Origin: Alkalihalobacterium alkalinitrilicum
GTDB lineage: Bacteria > Bacillota > Bacilli > Bacillales > Bacillaceae_F
Assembly: GCF_002019605.1 (NCBI RefSeq)
Contig: NZ_KV917368.1
Span: 527,809-591,808 of the forward strand
DNA: 64,000 bases
Direction of reading: 5' to 3'
Made by a program: the position numbers and the translations under genes. The notes below the pieces were generated by a model. That model made no database searches and had not been told where the DNA came from. It saw only the letters and a list, made by a program, of their open reading frames with translations. This document shows positions 25,856-34,136 of this stretch, in pieces; positions within the stretch are counted from its first letter, which is position 1; every line of letters begins with the position of its first letter.

Positions 25856-26542
25856 ATGAAACTTACATATACTGGTAAGACGAAAGATGTTTATAGCTTA
25901 GAGGATGGCAATTATTTATTAAAATTTAAAGATGATGTAACAGGTGAAAACGGGGTATTTGACCCTGGTGCTAACACAGTTGGACTTTCAATCGAAGGTG
26001 CAGGGAAAGCGGGTCTTCGATTAACAGCTTTCTTTTTTGAAGCATTAAAAGAAAAAGGAATTCCAACACACTATATTGATGCAAACATTGAAGAAGGAAC
26101 AATGACAGTAAAACCAGCTGAGGTGTTTGGTAAAGGGCTTGAAGTTATTTGTCGTTATCGAGCAGTGGGAAGCTTCTTGCGTCGCTTCAGTATGTATGCT
26201 GAGGAAGGACAAGAATTAGATGCATTTGTAGAAGTGACGTTAAAAGACGACGAGCGTCAAGACCCACCGATTTCGGAAGATGCTCTTCATATGTTAGGTA
26301 TTCTTTCAAAAGATGAATACAAGGTGTTAAAAGACTTAACACAGCAAATTGGAAATGTCGTAAAGGAAGAATTAGCGAAAAAAGAAATAGAATTATATGA
26401 TATAAAATTCGAATTTGGCCGTGTTGGGGACAGTAGAGAAATTGTTTTGATCGATGAAATCTCAGGTGGTAATATGAGAGCTTATAAAGCAGGAAAATAT
26501 ATTGAGCCGTTACAACTAGAAAAATTAATGTTAGAAAATTAA
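25856..26542 (+). CDS. SAICAR synthetase (PurC)-like enzyme, divergent and outside a pur operon
   Basis: It has 228 residues. The opening YTGKTKDVYSLEDGNYLLKF resembles the ATP-binding start of PurC (yeGKaK). ICRYRAVGSFLRRF near 100 corresponds to the conserved R..a.GSl..R region, and DDERQDPPISED near 140 to kdDe.gDP.i. The C-terminal acid loop is present as LIDEISGG, but the usual DEISPDTCRLWD is replaced by GGNMRAYKAG. PurC makes SAICAR from CAIR and aspartate. The changed loop and the solitary location suggest a paralogue, perhaps with another carboxylate or amine substrate. The ATG at 25856 follows AAAGGATGAAGGATGG. Confidence 0.75.
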   Translation: MKLTYTGKTKDVYSLEDGNYLLKFKDDVTGENGVFDPGANTVGLSIEGAGKAGLRLTAFFFEALKEKGIPTHYIDANIEEGTMTVKPAEVFGKGLEVICRYRAVGSFLRRFSMYAEEGQELDAFVEVTLKDDERQDPPISEDALHMLGILSKDEYKVLKDLTQQIGNVVKEELAKKEIELYDIKFEFGRVGDSREIVLIDEISGGNMRAYKAGKYIEPLQLEKLMLEN

Positions 26543-26733
26543 TTGAGAAAAATTTAAATGGGTAAAGCCGTTCATATGAACGTTGGGGCATTATGTGATG
26601 AAGCTCTAAGCCAAGATGTAGTCAGGGAGATTGATTTTAGACATAGGTTTTTAAAGGTTTTGGAATGTAAAAGTCTTGTCTTGCGATTGGGATAAGAAAT
26701 GATAAAATCCAGTAGCTTTTACGCTTCTGGATT

Positions 26734-27042
26734 TCAGCTTTTTGAAGAAAAGTGATTGTTTCTACTAGGTGTAGGAAAGTTGGTTAGTGATTCGTTGTTG
26801 TTCCACTGATTATCATTAGTATATAAATTTTGGAAGTCAGACCATTTCATTTTTCTCTTCAGATAGTCACGAAAGGAAAAGCAGCTTGTTGTTTGTGGTT
26901 GATTGTACAATGGAGTAATAAACATCTGTAAACGAGCTTGAATCATGAAATAATAGCGATGACTGCGTCCAACGACAGGAATATCAACAACTTTAACCTT
27001 CTGGCCCACGACATTTTGGAACTCTACTGTTTTATACAACAA
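26734..27042 (-). CDS. Small protein of unknown function
   Basis: It has 102 residues with a TTG start and AAAGAGG about 9 nt upstream. The N-terminal part (YKTVEFQNVVGQKVKVVDIPVV, RYYFMIQARLQMFI) looks like a compact beta-alpha fold. The C-terminal third is polar and Asn/Ser-rich. A hairpin (AATCCAG/CTGGATT near 26704-26733) just beyond the stop could terminate it. I recognise no family. Confidence 0.5.
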   Translation of the reverse strand: MLYKTVEFQNVVGQKVKVVDIPVVGRSHRYYFMIQARLQMFITPLYNQPQTTSCFSFRDYLKRKMKWSDFQNLYTNDNQWNNNESLTNFPTPSRNNHFSSKS

Positions 27043-27083
27043 ACGATCAGCCTCTTTTTATACGTTTGCTCTATTATACCATA

Positions 27084-27114
27084 AAAAACCAGATTCTGTT
27101 TAGAATCTGGTTTT
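27084..27114 (-). terminator. Terminator of the nspC operon
   Basis: AAACCAGATTCT and AGAATCTGGTTT form a perfect 12-bp stem followed by T on the minus strand. Confidence 0.85.
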
Positions 27115-27158
27115 ATCTTGCTTTGTATATACTTCCTTTTGACGAATTAATGAATCTC

Positions 27159-28286
27159 TTAAGCGAGTCTCATTTTAAAATCTTGGTAGCCAAATTCACG
27201 TACAACTCTACAATCGTCATTTTTACCTTTTACCGCAATTGCTGGTAATGGCATGCCGTTAAACGTCGTCGTTTTAACCATCGTATAAATGGCCATATCG
27301 CCAAATACTAAGCGATCGCCGCTTTTCAAAGGTTGATCGAACGAGTAATCGCCGATGACGTCACCTGCTAAACATGTTTGCCCACCAAGTCTGTATGTAA
27401 ATGGCTTTTCACCAGCTTCTCCGGAACCGAATAGGGGAGGGCGGTATGGCATTTCCAATACATCTGGCATATGGCAAGTTGCGGACGTGTCAAGAATTGC
27501 AATGTCCATTCCGTTTTGATGGGTATCAAGTACGGATGTAATGAAGTAGCCTGCATTTAAGGCAACGGCTTCTCCTGGCTCTAAATATACTTTTAAGCCA
27601 TAGTTTTCTTGCATTCTTTTAATACTAGCTTCGAGTAATGGAATGTCATAGTCTTCTCTCGTGATATGGTGGCCACCACCGAAGTTAATCCATTCCATTT
27701 GCGGAAGCCATTCAGCGAATTTTTCCTCTACAGCTCGAAGCGTTGTATCTAAATCGTCCGAGTTTTGCTGACAAAGAGTGTGGAAGTGTAACCCAGTCAC
27801 ACCTTCTAGTAAGTCAGGACGAAACTGCTCTGTTGAAGCACCGAACCTTGAACCAGGAGAACAAGGGTCATAAATCGCATGGCCAACTTGAGTAGAACAT
27901 TGCGGGTTAATGCGTAAGCCGACTTTTTTTCCTGCTTCAAGTGCTTTATGCTTGAATTTTTCAAGCTGTGAGAAAGAATTGAAGATAATATGATCGCAAA
28001 GCGAAACAATTTCATCGATTTCATCGTCACGGTAGGCAGGGGCAAAGACATGATTTTCTTTGCCCATTTCTTCGTGCCCTAGACGCGCTTCGTATAGGCC
28101 GCTAGCTGTCGTACCACTTAAATACTCTCCAATGAGAGGGTAGAAGTGAGACATGGAAAATGCTTTTTGTGCTAAAACAATTTTACATCCTGTGCGTTGC
28201 ATGACCCCATTTAAGATTTGTAAATTTCTTTCAAGAAGTGCTTCATCTACTACATAGCATGGTGTCGGTAGTTCTTCAAATTTCAT
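27159..28286 (-). CDS. nspC: Carboxynorspermidine decarboxylase
   Basis: This 375-residue PLP enzyme has the alanine racemase / group IV decarboxylase fold. Lys41 in LAQKAFSM is the Schiff-base lysine. GVTGLHFHTLCQQ near 165, NFGGGHHITREDYD near 205 (Gly-rich phosphate loop), LEPGEAVALNAG near 240 and the C-terminal CLAGDVIGDYSF (active-site Cys and Asp) match NspC. It decarboxylates carboxynorspermidine or carboxyspermidine to norspermidine or spermidine, the alternative spermidine route. It starts one base after the stop of the upstream dehydrogenase, so the two form an operon. Confidence 0.92.
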   Translation of the reverse strand: MKFEELPTPCYVVDEALLERNLQILNGVMQRTGCKIVLAQKAFSMSHFYPLIGEYLSGTTASGLYEARLGHEEMGKENHVFAPAYRDDEIDEIVSLCDHIIFNSFSQLEKFKHKALEAGKKVGLRINPQCSTQVGHAIYDPCSPGSRFGASTEQFRPDLLEGVTGLHFHTLCQQNSDDLDTTLRAVEEKFAEWLPQMEWINFGGGHHITREDYDIPLLEASIKRMQENYGLKVYLEPGEAVALNAGYFITSVLDTHQNGMDIAILDTSATCHMPDVLEMPYRPPLFGSGEAGEKPFTYRLGGQTCLAGDVIGDYSFDQPLKSGDRLVFGDMAIYTMVKTTTFNGMPLPAIAVKGKNDDCRVVREFGYQDFKMRLA

Positions 28287-29525
28287 CTAACGAACAAACT
28301 CCAGCTCTTTTTGTTTTGCAGGCTTCCCATCTACTAGCTCAGGATCAAAGCTTTCTTTCCATGGAAGTCCCCATTTGTTTAATGCTTCCATAAATGGATC
28401 TGGATCAAATTCTTCAATGTTGTATACGCCTGGTTTGTTCCATTTACCTGTCATTAGCATCATCGCACCAATCATGGCAGGTACGCCAGTTGTATAAGAA
28501 ACCGCTTGTGAGCCGACTTCTTTAAAGCACGCTTCGTGGTCACAAACATTATATACATAATAAGTTTTGTCCTTACCATCCTTTTTCCCTTGGAATATAC
28601 AACCGATGTTTGTTTTTCCTTTTGTACGTGGCCCAAGAGTAGCTGGATCTGGTAACAACGCTTTTAAGAACTGAAGCGGTACGATTTGTTTGCCTTCGTA
28701 TTCAATTGGCTCGATGGACGTTAAACCGACATTTTCAAGGCATTTTAAGTGAGTTAAATAGCTTTCACCAAATGTCATGAAAAAGCGGATACGTTTTAAG
28801 CCAGGAATGTTTTCTACAAGAGATTCAAGTTCTTCATGATACAATAAGTACATATCTTTCTCGCCAACTTCAGGGAAGTTGTAGACACGCTTGATTTCCA
28901 TCGGTTTCGTTTCTACCCATTCACCATTTTCCCAATAACGACCATTCGCAGAAACTTCACGAATGTTGATTTCTGGATTGAAGTTAGTAGCAAACGGATA
29001 CCCATGGTCTCCAGCATTACAGTCAAGAATATCGATATATTCGATTTCGTCAAAATAATGTTTGAGAGCATAAGCAGAGAAGACTCCAGTTACACCAGGG
29101 TCAAATCCACTTCCTAATAGGGCAGTAATCCCAGCTTTTTCAAAACGCTCACGGTATTCCCATTGCCATTTATATTCAAATTTCGCCGTATCTTCTGGCT
29201 CGTAATTTGCTGTATCTAAGTAGTTTGTTTTCGTTGCAAGACAAGCATCCATAATCGTTAAGTCTTGATATGGTAGTGCTAAGTTCATTACGACATCGGG
29301 TTTAACTTCTTCAATTAAAGCAATAAGCTCATCAACATTATCTGCATCAACTTGTGCAGTAGTAATCTTTGTTTTTCCACCATCTAATTTCGCTTTAAGG
29401 TCGTCACATTTTGATTTTGTACGACTTGCGATACAAATTTCTTCAAATACTTCACTGTTTTGTACACATTTGTGGATCGCTACTGATGCTACGCCACCAC
29501 AACCAATAATAAGTGCTTTTCCCAT
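28287..29525 (-). CDS. Carboxy(nor)spermidine dehydrogenase, saccharopine dehydrogenase family
   Basis: This 412-residue protein begins with the Rossmann motif GCGGVASVAIHKC near residue 8. It carries the saccharopine-dehydrogenase-type segments VMNLALPYQDLTIMDACL near 98 and ALLGSGFDPGVTGVF near 155. It is predicted to reduce the imine formed between aspartate-beta-semialdehyde and a diamine, giving carboxynorspermidine or carboxyspermidine for NspC. The gene pair is the known operon structure for this route. No aspartate kinase or diamine synthesis gene is next to it. Confidence 0.9.
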   Translation of the reverse strand: MGKALIIGCGGVASVAIHKCVQNSEVFEEICIASRTKSKCDDLKAKLDGGKTKITTAQVDADNVDELIALIEEVKPDVVMNLALPYQDLTIMDACLATKTNYLDTANYEPEDTAKFEYKWQWEYRERFEKAGITALLGSGFDPGVTGVFSAYALKHYFDEIEYIDILDCNAGDHGYPFATNFNPEINIREVSANGRYWENGEWVETKPMEIKRVYNFPEVGEKDMYLLYHEELESLVENIPGLKRIRFFMTFGESYLTHLKCLENVGLTSIEPIEYEGKQIVPLQFLKALLPDPATLGPRTKGKTNIGCIFQGKKDGKDKTYYVYNVCDHEACFKEVGSQAVSYTTGVPAMIGAMMLMTGKWNKPGVYNIEEFDPDPFMEALNKWGLPWKESFDPELVDGKPAKQKELEFVR

Positions 29526-30644
29526 TCTACAAAACTCCTTACTAAACGAATTTTCAAATTAAAGAGGGGATGTCACAACACACAAGAGTGTATGACTACT
29601 TGAGACGTACCCCTAAAGTAACTTTTTGAAACAAAAAAACAAGTGTAACACGCAACACTTGCGCACAACACTTGCTTAAGACATTATCAATCATATTAAA
29701 AAGCATAAGTATACTATGATATAGACATATGTATACATCTATCATAAAAGTCCAAAAACAGTATAATAGAAAGCTCTTAATATTCAAAATATATCATAAT
29801 AGGCTCAGAGTCTATATAGCAAATAATTACTTTTAGCACTCTTATTGACCGTTTCACAAGTTGTTGTGCAAATGCACTGGTTATAAAGTAACCAACTTAT
29901 AAAATTTGAGCTTTTAACTCAATCAATAAGGCAACTAAGTTGCCAGTCGGCATTAGACCCGGCTGTCCGTATGGCCTTGACTTCCAAATGGAAGTGGTCA
30001 GTATTATCTGCATGGAAAGAAGTGATATATGGAATATTTTGCTTTCCAATAATGCTTTTATAGAGTAACAACTAATTTTATAAATTTCAATAGGTAAAAT
30101 AAAAAAATTTAAAAAAATTTAATGATGGAAAAATTTTTCAGTTTTCACCTTTACTTGTTTTGATGGAGTGAAGAAATTTCTGAATATTTTCATTGTTTTT
30201 TGGGTCTGAGTGTTTATTTCTGTCGATGGTTAGCTACTCACTTCTACGTAAGAGTTTTTACAAAACCTGATTAAGTTGTCCCTTTAACACTCCATTTCCG
30301 CTATAGTATAGCCAGTTAATTCTTGAATGTCAATGAAAGAAAATCTTTTTAAAATCATCTGTTTTGCTACTTTTCAATCCCTATGTAAAGCCTTTTCCCT
30401 CCATGAAGTCATTAGTTTCACAATATGACTCACTCCATCTTTTAGAATGCGTTAAATATACTTATTTAACAGGAGTTTTTTTAGCTGTTTGTGAAAGTTT
30501 GAAATGATAATATTGGAGAGAAATACCAATTAATTGTTTGGGAATAACTAAAGAAGTAACCCAAAACGTTTTTACACTTGCAGAAGAATTGCATGTAATT
30601 TAACATTATTTTTGAATGATTTCTTATGAGGGGGCGATGGGAAG
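29526..30644. other. 1.1-kb AT-rich intergenic region
   Basis: It is divergent between the polyamine operon and the DnaA-domain gene. It holds the structured segment listed separately at 29926-30020 and a small inverted repeat (CAAGTGT/ACACTTG near 29640). Short open frames on the minus strand (29596-29787, 30481-30678) have no ribosome site or domain. I see no gene. Confidence 0.5.
29926..30020. ncRNA. Possible structured RNA upstream of the polyamine operon
   Basis: Three short stems occur in tandem: GGCAAC/GTTGCC around TAA, a GC-rich segment TCGGCATTAGACCCGGC, and ACTTCC/GGAAGT inside a weaker TTGAC/GGTCAG pairing. GC content is clearly higher than the flanks. I do not recognise a known riboswitch consensus, and the strand is uncertain. 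Confidence 0.25.
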
Positions 30645-31307
30645 ATGAACGATGAGATTGATAAGGAAAGAATGCCAATGGGTGAACAAAAAGTTATCGT
30701 TCAACCAGAGTTTGAATCACAAAAAAATACACCTGAATTAGAGTTGAAGTTAGAGCCACAGCTTGTCGATTACGATACCGTAAAATGTTTTCTCCCTGAA
30801 AAGTGGGAAATGCCAAGAAAGGGGAAACTTCTTTATCATGATGAGGAGGTACAAAGTGTATTGAAGTTGCTCACCTTTCAATTAGGTGTTGAAAAGTCAC
30901 TTGACCAAATTCCTCGCTCTCTTATCGAAGAATATTTATCGCAAAGTAAATCTAATGCGAACAATCAACTGTCTCAAGTTGTTGCTTCACTATCAATTCC
31001 AGAAAATGAAGTGATTAATAGTAATTTGAATGAAGAAGATACACCTGATCTCCTTAATGAAGTGTTAACTATTGCGCAAGCGAAGATGTCGAAACCTAGC
31101 TTTGAAACATGGTTGGCTAACCTTAAGGGATACAAAGAAATGGATAAAGATACATTAATAATATTAGCAGACAACGAGTTCCAACGTGATTGGGTAGAAA
31201 CTAGATACAGCAATTTTATTAAAGATATACTTGAAGGAATTACAGGACGAAGATTTACTCTTACGGTTGATGTGAAATCAGCAAATGGTGTGGGTGTATT
31301 TAAGTAG
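30645..31307 (+). CDS. Protein with an isolated DnaA domain I-like module
   Basis: It has 220 residues. The C-terminal part (about 140-215) reads LLNEVLTIAQAKMSKPSFETWL, then DTLIILADNEFQRDWVETRY and FIKDILEGITGRRF. This follows the N-terminal domain of DnaA (LW..vL...k.skpsfetWl ... a.nefardwle.rY...i...l.eitg). No AAA+ or DNA-binding domain follows. The N-terminal 60 residues are acidic and probably disordered; about 60-110 forms a small helical domain with LPEKWEMPRKGKLLYHD. AGGGGG and GGGAAG precede the ATG. It may bind DnaA partners (helicase loader, SirA-like or DnaD-type factors) through the domain I surface. Confidence 0.75.
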   Translation: MNDEIDKERMPMGEQKVIVQPEFESQKNTPELELKLEPQLVDYDTVKCFLPEKWEMPRKGKLLYHDEEVQSVLKLLTFQLGVEKSLDQIPRSLIEEYLSQSKSNANNQLSQVVASLSIPENEVINSNLNEEDTPDLLNEVLTIAQAKMSKPSFETWLANLKGYKEMDKDTLIILADNEFQRDWVETRYSNFIKDILEGITGRRFTLTVDVKSANGVGVFK

Positions 31308-31369
31308 GAAAAACATCATAATAATACGTGGATGAGGGGGCTATTCCTACAGTTAGGGACAGGCCCCAA

Positions 31370-31720
31370 TTAGCTCCGAATTTGTTTTTTTATTCGTTCA
31401 ATATCCATGTCATGTCGACTCGATTGTTCGCGCAAATAATCAATATCATATGAAACATTTGTTATTTTTTTGTCAACTACTTTTAACATCCCAAACACTT
31501 CTTGTTGCTGTGCTTCTTCAATACGATCGAGTTGACCTTTCATAGCACTAATATCATTCTTCATGTCTTTAATGTCTTGATTTACATTATTAATATCCTG
31601 TTTTAGTTCCTGATGTACATTATTAATATCATGTTTCAGTTCTTGATGTACATTATTAATATCGTGCTTTAGTTCTTTAATCTGTTCCATGAATAAACGA
31701 AACATTTCTTCAGTTTTCAT
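31370..31720 (-). CDS. Coiled-coil protein with tandem 11-residue repeats
   Basis: This 116-residue, entirely helical and charged protein has tandem 11-residue units of the form ELKHDINNVHQ at about 16-49: two nearly identical, then ELKQDINNVNQ and DIKDMKNDISA. The DNA shows the matching 33-bp repeats. The remainder keeps heptad- or hendecad-like spacing (MKGQLDRIEE, YDIDYLREQ). No membrane segment or domain. GGAGGTGATTT precedes the ATG. It is probably an oligomeric cytosolic rod; the function is unknown. Confidence 0.7.
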   Translation of the reverse strand: MKTEEMFRLFMEQIKELKHDINNVHQELKHDINNVHQELKQDINNVNQDIKDMKNDISAMKGQLDRIEEAQQQEVFGMLKVVDKKITNVSYDIDYLREQSSRHDMDIERIKKQIRS

Positions 31721-31936
31721 TTAAATCACCTCCTCACTTATTATAGCATATTCCTTTTCTGTAACCTCACAAGACTATTAATTTTTACAACATTAGCGCA
31801 AGAAAGCCCTTTAATTTATTGATGGTGATGAATTGCGCCCTCTATGAATATACTAAAAAAACATTAAACTGTAGTAATTCATTAGATAATAAACTAATGA
31901 TATGGTATAATTAGGTATAGTTTAATAGAGGTGATT

Positions 31937-32335
31937 ATGTTGAGTGGATATATTCATAAAGATGGTATCGTTTATAAAAATCAGTATCATATCGTATTTT
32001 GTCCTAAGTATAGACGTAAGGTTTTGACAGAAGAAATTGCCTTCGAGTTGAAGAAAGTGTTATACGAAGTAGCGAAAGAAAAAGATGTAACCATTAAATA
32101 CATAGAAGTTATGCCAGACCATATTCATCTTTTTATCGAATTTGACCCTAGACTATTGCTTCATAAGATCATTAAAGATTTTAAAGGTAGAAGTAGCCGA
32201 GTTTTAAGAGAAAAGTTCCCCAAACTAAAGAGCCGACTTCCTTCTCTTTGGACAAGAAGTTATTTCTGTTGTACCGTTGGTCCTATTTCAGAGGACACGA
32301 TAGAACGTTATATTGAAAATCAGAAAAATGTGTAA
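31937..32335 (+). CDS. tnpA: IS200/IS605 family Y1 transposase TnpA
   Basis: This 132-residue HUH endonuclease has the His pair His62-Ile-His64 in MPDHIHLF and the catalytic Tyr125 in ERYIENQ. FCPKYRRKVLTEE near 21 is the family opening. It cleaves and joins single-stranded ends via a 5'-phosphotyrosine. I choose the ATG at 31937 with AGAGGTG just upstream; TTG at 31940 is an alternative. It ends 14 bp before the tnpB start. All catalytic residues are present. Confidence 0.9.
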   Translation: MLSGYIHKDGIVYKNQYHIVFCPKYRRKVLTEEIAFELKKVLYEVAKEKDVTIKYIEVMPDHIHLFIEFDPRLLLHKIIKDFKGRSSRVLREKFPKLKSRLPSLWTRSYFCCTVGPISEDTIERYIENQKNV

Positions 32336-32348
32336 AGGTGGTGATTGT

Positions 32349-33797
32349 ATGGCTAAACAATCGTATATTTTAAACCTTCCACTAAAAACGGAAGCATGGC
32401 AAGAACATAGGTTGTTTAAACGATTAGAGATGGCTCGAAATATCTATAATGGATGTTTAGGCGAAGTCTTGAAACGTTATAAACGATTAAAACAAGACAA
32501 AGGCTTTAAGTATTGGATAAAACAAACGAAGTCAAAAGAACGTACTCAGGCACTTAAACAGTTAAATAAGGGGTACGAATTAAGTGAGTACTCCCTTCAT
32601 GCGTTTGTGAAGCCGATGCAACATCACTTTAAGAAAAATATAGATGCTCATACTTCTCAAAAAATTGCGACTAGAGCTTGGAAAACATTTGAGAAGTTCA
32701 TGTATGACAAAAATGCTAAGAAGGTTCATTTTAAACGAAAAGGTGAGCTAGAGTCGGTTGAAGGAAAAACGAACAAAAGTGGTATCCGTTATATGGATGA
32801 ACATATCCATTGGAATGGTTTAATCATTCCTGTTGTTATTAAAGATCATGATGAATACGCCCATATTGCACTACTTGATAAAATCAAATATTGCCGAATG
32901 GTCCGTAAAGTCATCCGTGGAAAAGATCGTTATTTTGTTCAGTTCGTCCTTGATGGTGTTCCGCCTAAGAAAATGGATAAAGCGACGGGTCCATTCAAAC
33001 AACCACATAACGAAGGGAAAGTTGGGCTAGACATAGGCACTCAAACCATAGCTGTCGTTAGTAAAGATGAAGCCAAACTCCTTGAACTCGCTCCGAATAT
33101 CAATAACATTGAACGTGAAAAGCGTATTCTTCTCCGAAAATTAGACCGACAACGACGAGCGAATAACCCTCATAAATACAATCCTGATGGAACCATCAAG
33201 AGAACGAAGGAAAAATGGATGATCAGTAACAACTACCTCAATACGAAACGTCAGTTAGCAGAACGACAACGTAAAATCGCTGATATTCGTAAGCAAGACC
33301 ATAACCGTATGGCAAATTGGATATTGTCTTTAGGTGACGATATTAAGGTTGAGACCATGAACTACAAAGGACTTCAAGCAAGGGCAAAACAAACCACCGT
33401 AAATAAAAAAACAGGTCGTATCCATCGTAAAAAGCGTTTCGGAAAGTCATTAGCGAATAAGGCTCCTAGTATGTTGTTGACCATTCTTGATAACAAATTA
33501 AAGTACGAAGGAAAAGAGCTTCAAGAGATTGACACGTACAAAGTAAAAGCAAGTCAATATAACCATTTTGATCATTCGTATGTGAAAAAGCCTGTGAGCA
33601 AGCGTTGGAATGAATTTGAGTGTGGGAAAGTTCAAAGAGATTTGTATAGTGGGTACCTCATTATGAACGTGAAGGACAATTTGAAAGAGATTGATCGAGA
33701 GCGATGTGTGGAGTATTGGGCGATATTCAAGGAATTGCACAATAAAGAAATCGAACGCTTAAAGCAAACGAAAACCCTAGCAAGCATGGGCTTGTAG
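32349..33797 (+). CDS. tnpB: TnpB-type RNA-guided nuclease lacking the zinc ribbon
   Basis: This 482-residue protein belongs to the IS605/IS1341 TnpB superfamily. The RuvC-like acidic triad is kept: Asp228 in KVGLDIGTQT, Glu335 in IKVETMNYKG and Asp431 in VQRDLYSGYL. The four-Cys zinc ribbon that normally lies between the second and third acids is degenerate: ASQYNHFDHSYVKKPVSKRW, then NEFECGKVQ, leaving one Cys (425). AAGGTGGTG precedes the ATG at 32349. It may still act as a guide-RNA nuclease with a Zn-free fold, as in some TnpB subfamilies. It is longer than element 2's TnpB by over 100 residues. Confidence 0.85.
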   Translation: MAKQSYILNLPLKTEAWQEHRLFKRLEMARNIYNGCLGEVLKRYKRLKQDKGFKYWIKQTKSKERTQALKQLNKGYELSEYSLHAFVKPMQHHFKKNIDAHTSQKIATRAWKTFEKFMYDKNAKKVHFKRKGELESVEGKTNKSGIRYMDEHIHWNGLIIPVVIKDHDEYAHIALLDKIKYCRMVRKVIRGKDRYFVQFVLDGVPPKKMDKATGPFKQPHNEGKVGLDIGTQTIAVVSKDEAKLLELAPNINNIEREKRILLRKLDRQRRANNPHKYNPDGTIKRTKEKWMISNNYLNTKRQLAERQRKIADIRKQDHNRMANWILSLGDDIKVETMNYKGLQARAKQTTVNKKTGRIHRKKRFGKSLANKAPSMLLTILDNKLKYEGKELQEIDTYKVKASQYNHFDHSYVKKPVSKRWNEFECGKVQRDLYSGYLIMNVKDNLKEIDRERCVEYWAIFKELHNKEIERLKQTKTLASMGL

Positions 33798-34136
33798 GGC
33801 ATTCAGTTCAAATAAACGGTTTTGAAACGAGCCGACAGGACGTTAAGGTAGTTCATTAGAACAAGCCTTGTCCATGAAAGTCTAAGGGAACGGAATGAGT
33901 ATCTATATCAAGCTTTCATAGGTATAGAAGAAGTACCTCAAGTACCTAGAACCCACCGAATTTATTCGTGTGGAGTTTCAGATAAACATTACATTCGTTG
34001 TATACCTTATCATGACAAATGAAAATGATAACACAAAAGGTGATACGCTTTTACCTTTTCCTGACAGGTGCTTTCTTCTCATTTATGCTAAAATAATGAA
34101 GTCTAATCATCATTTAAGAAATAAAGGAGTACGAAA
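33798..34136 (+). other. Right end of IS element 1 and SEC-C upstream region
   Basis: After the tnpB stop there is GC-richer non-coding sequence to about 33995 that could be guide-RNA scaffold and right end. An AT-rich promoter region for the next gene follows. No coding sequence seen. Confidence 0.4.

Larger units (their letters stand above)
31850..33995 (+). mobile_element. IS200/IS605-type insertion sequence, element 1 (approximate ends)
   Basis: A Y1 transposase gene and a TnpB gene lie head to tail. Ends are not exactly defined. The right flank has the palindrome CCACCGAA..TTCGTGTGG near 33953-33975, typical of a subterminal hairpin, and about 200 bp of non-coding sequence after tnpB that may include guide RNA. 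IS200/IS605 elements lack terminal inverted repeats and make no target duplication, so limits must come from an empty site. Confidence 0.8.

Noticed and set aside
29596-29787. 63-codon minus-strand frame upstream of the polyamine operon
   Set aside because: No ribosome site and a random-looking hydrophobic composition in AT-rich DNA.
31580-31690. 33-bp tandem repeats considered as a CRISPR array
   Set aside because: The units are contiguous and in frame, encode coiled-coil residues, and have no spacers.
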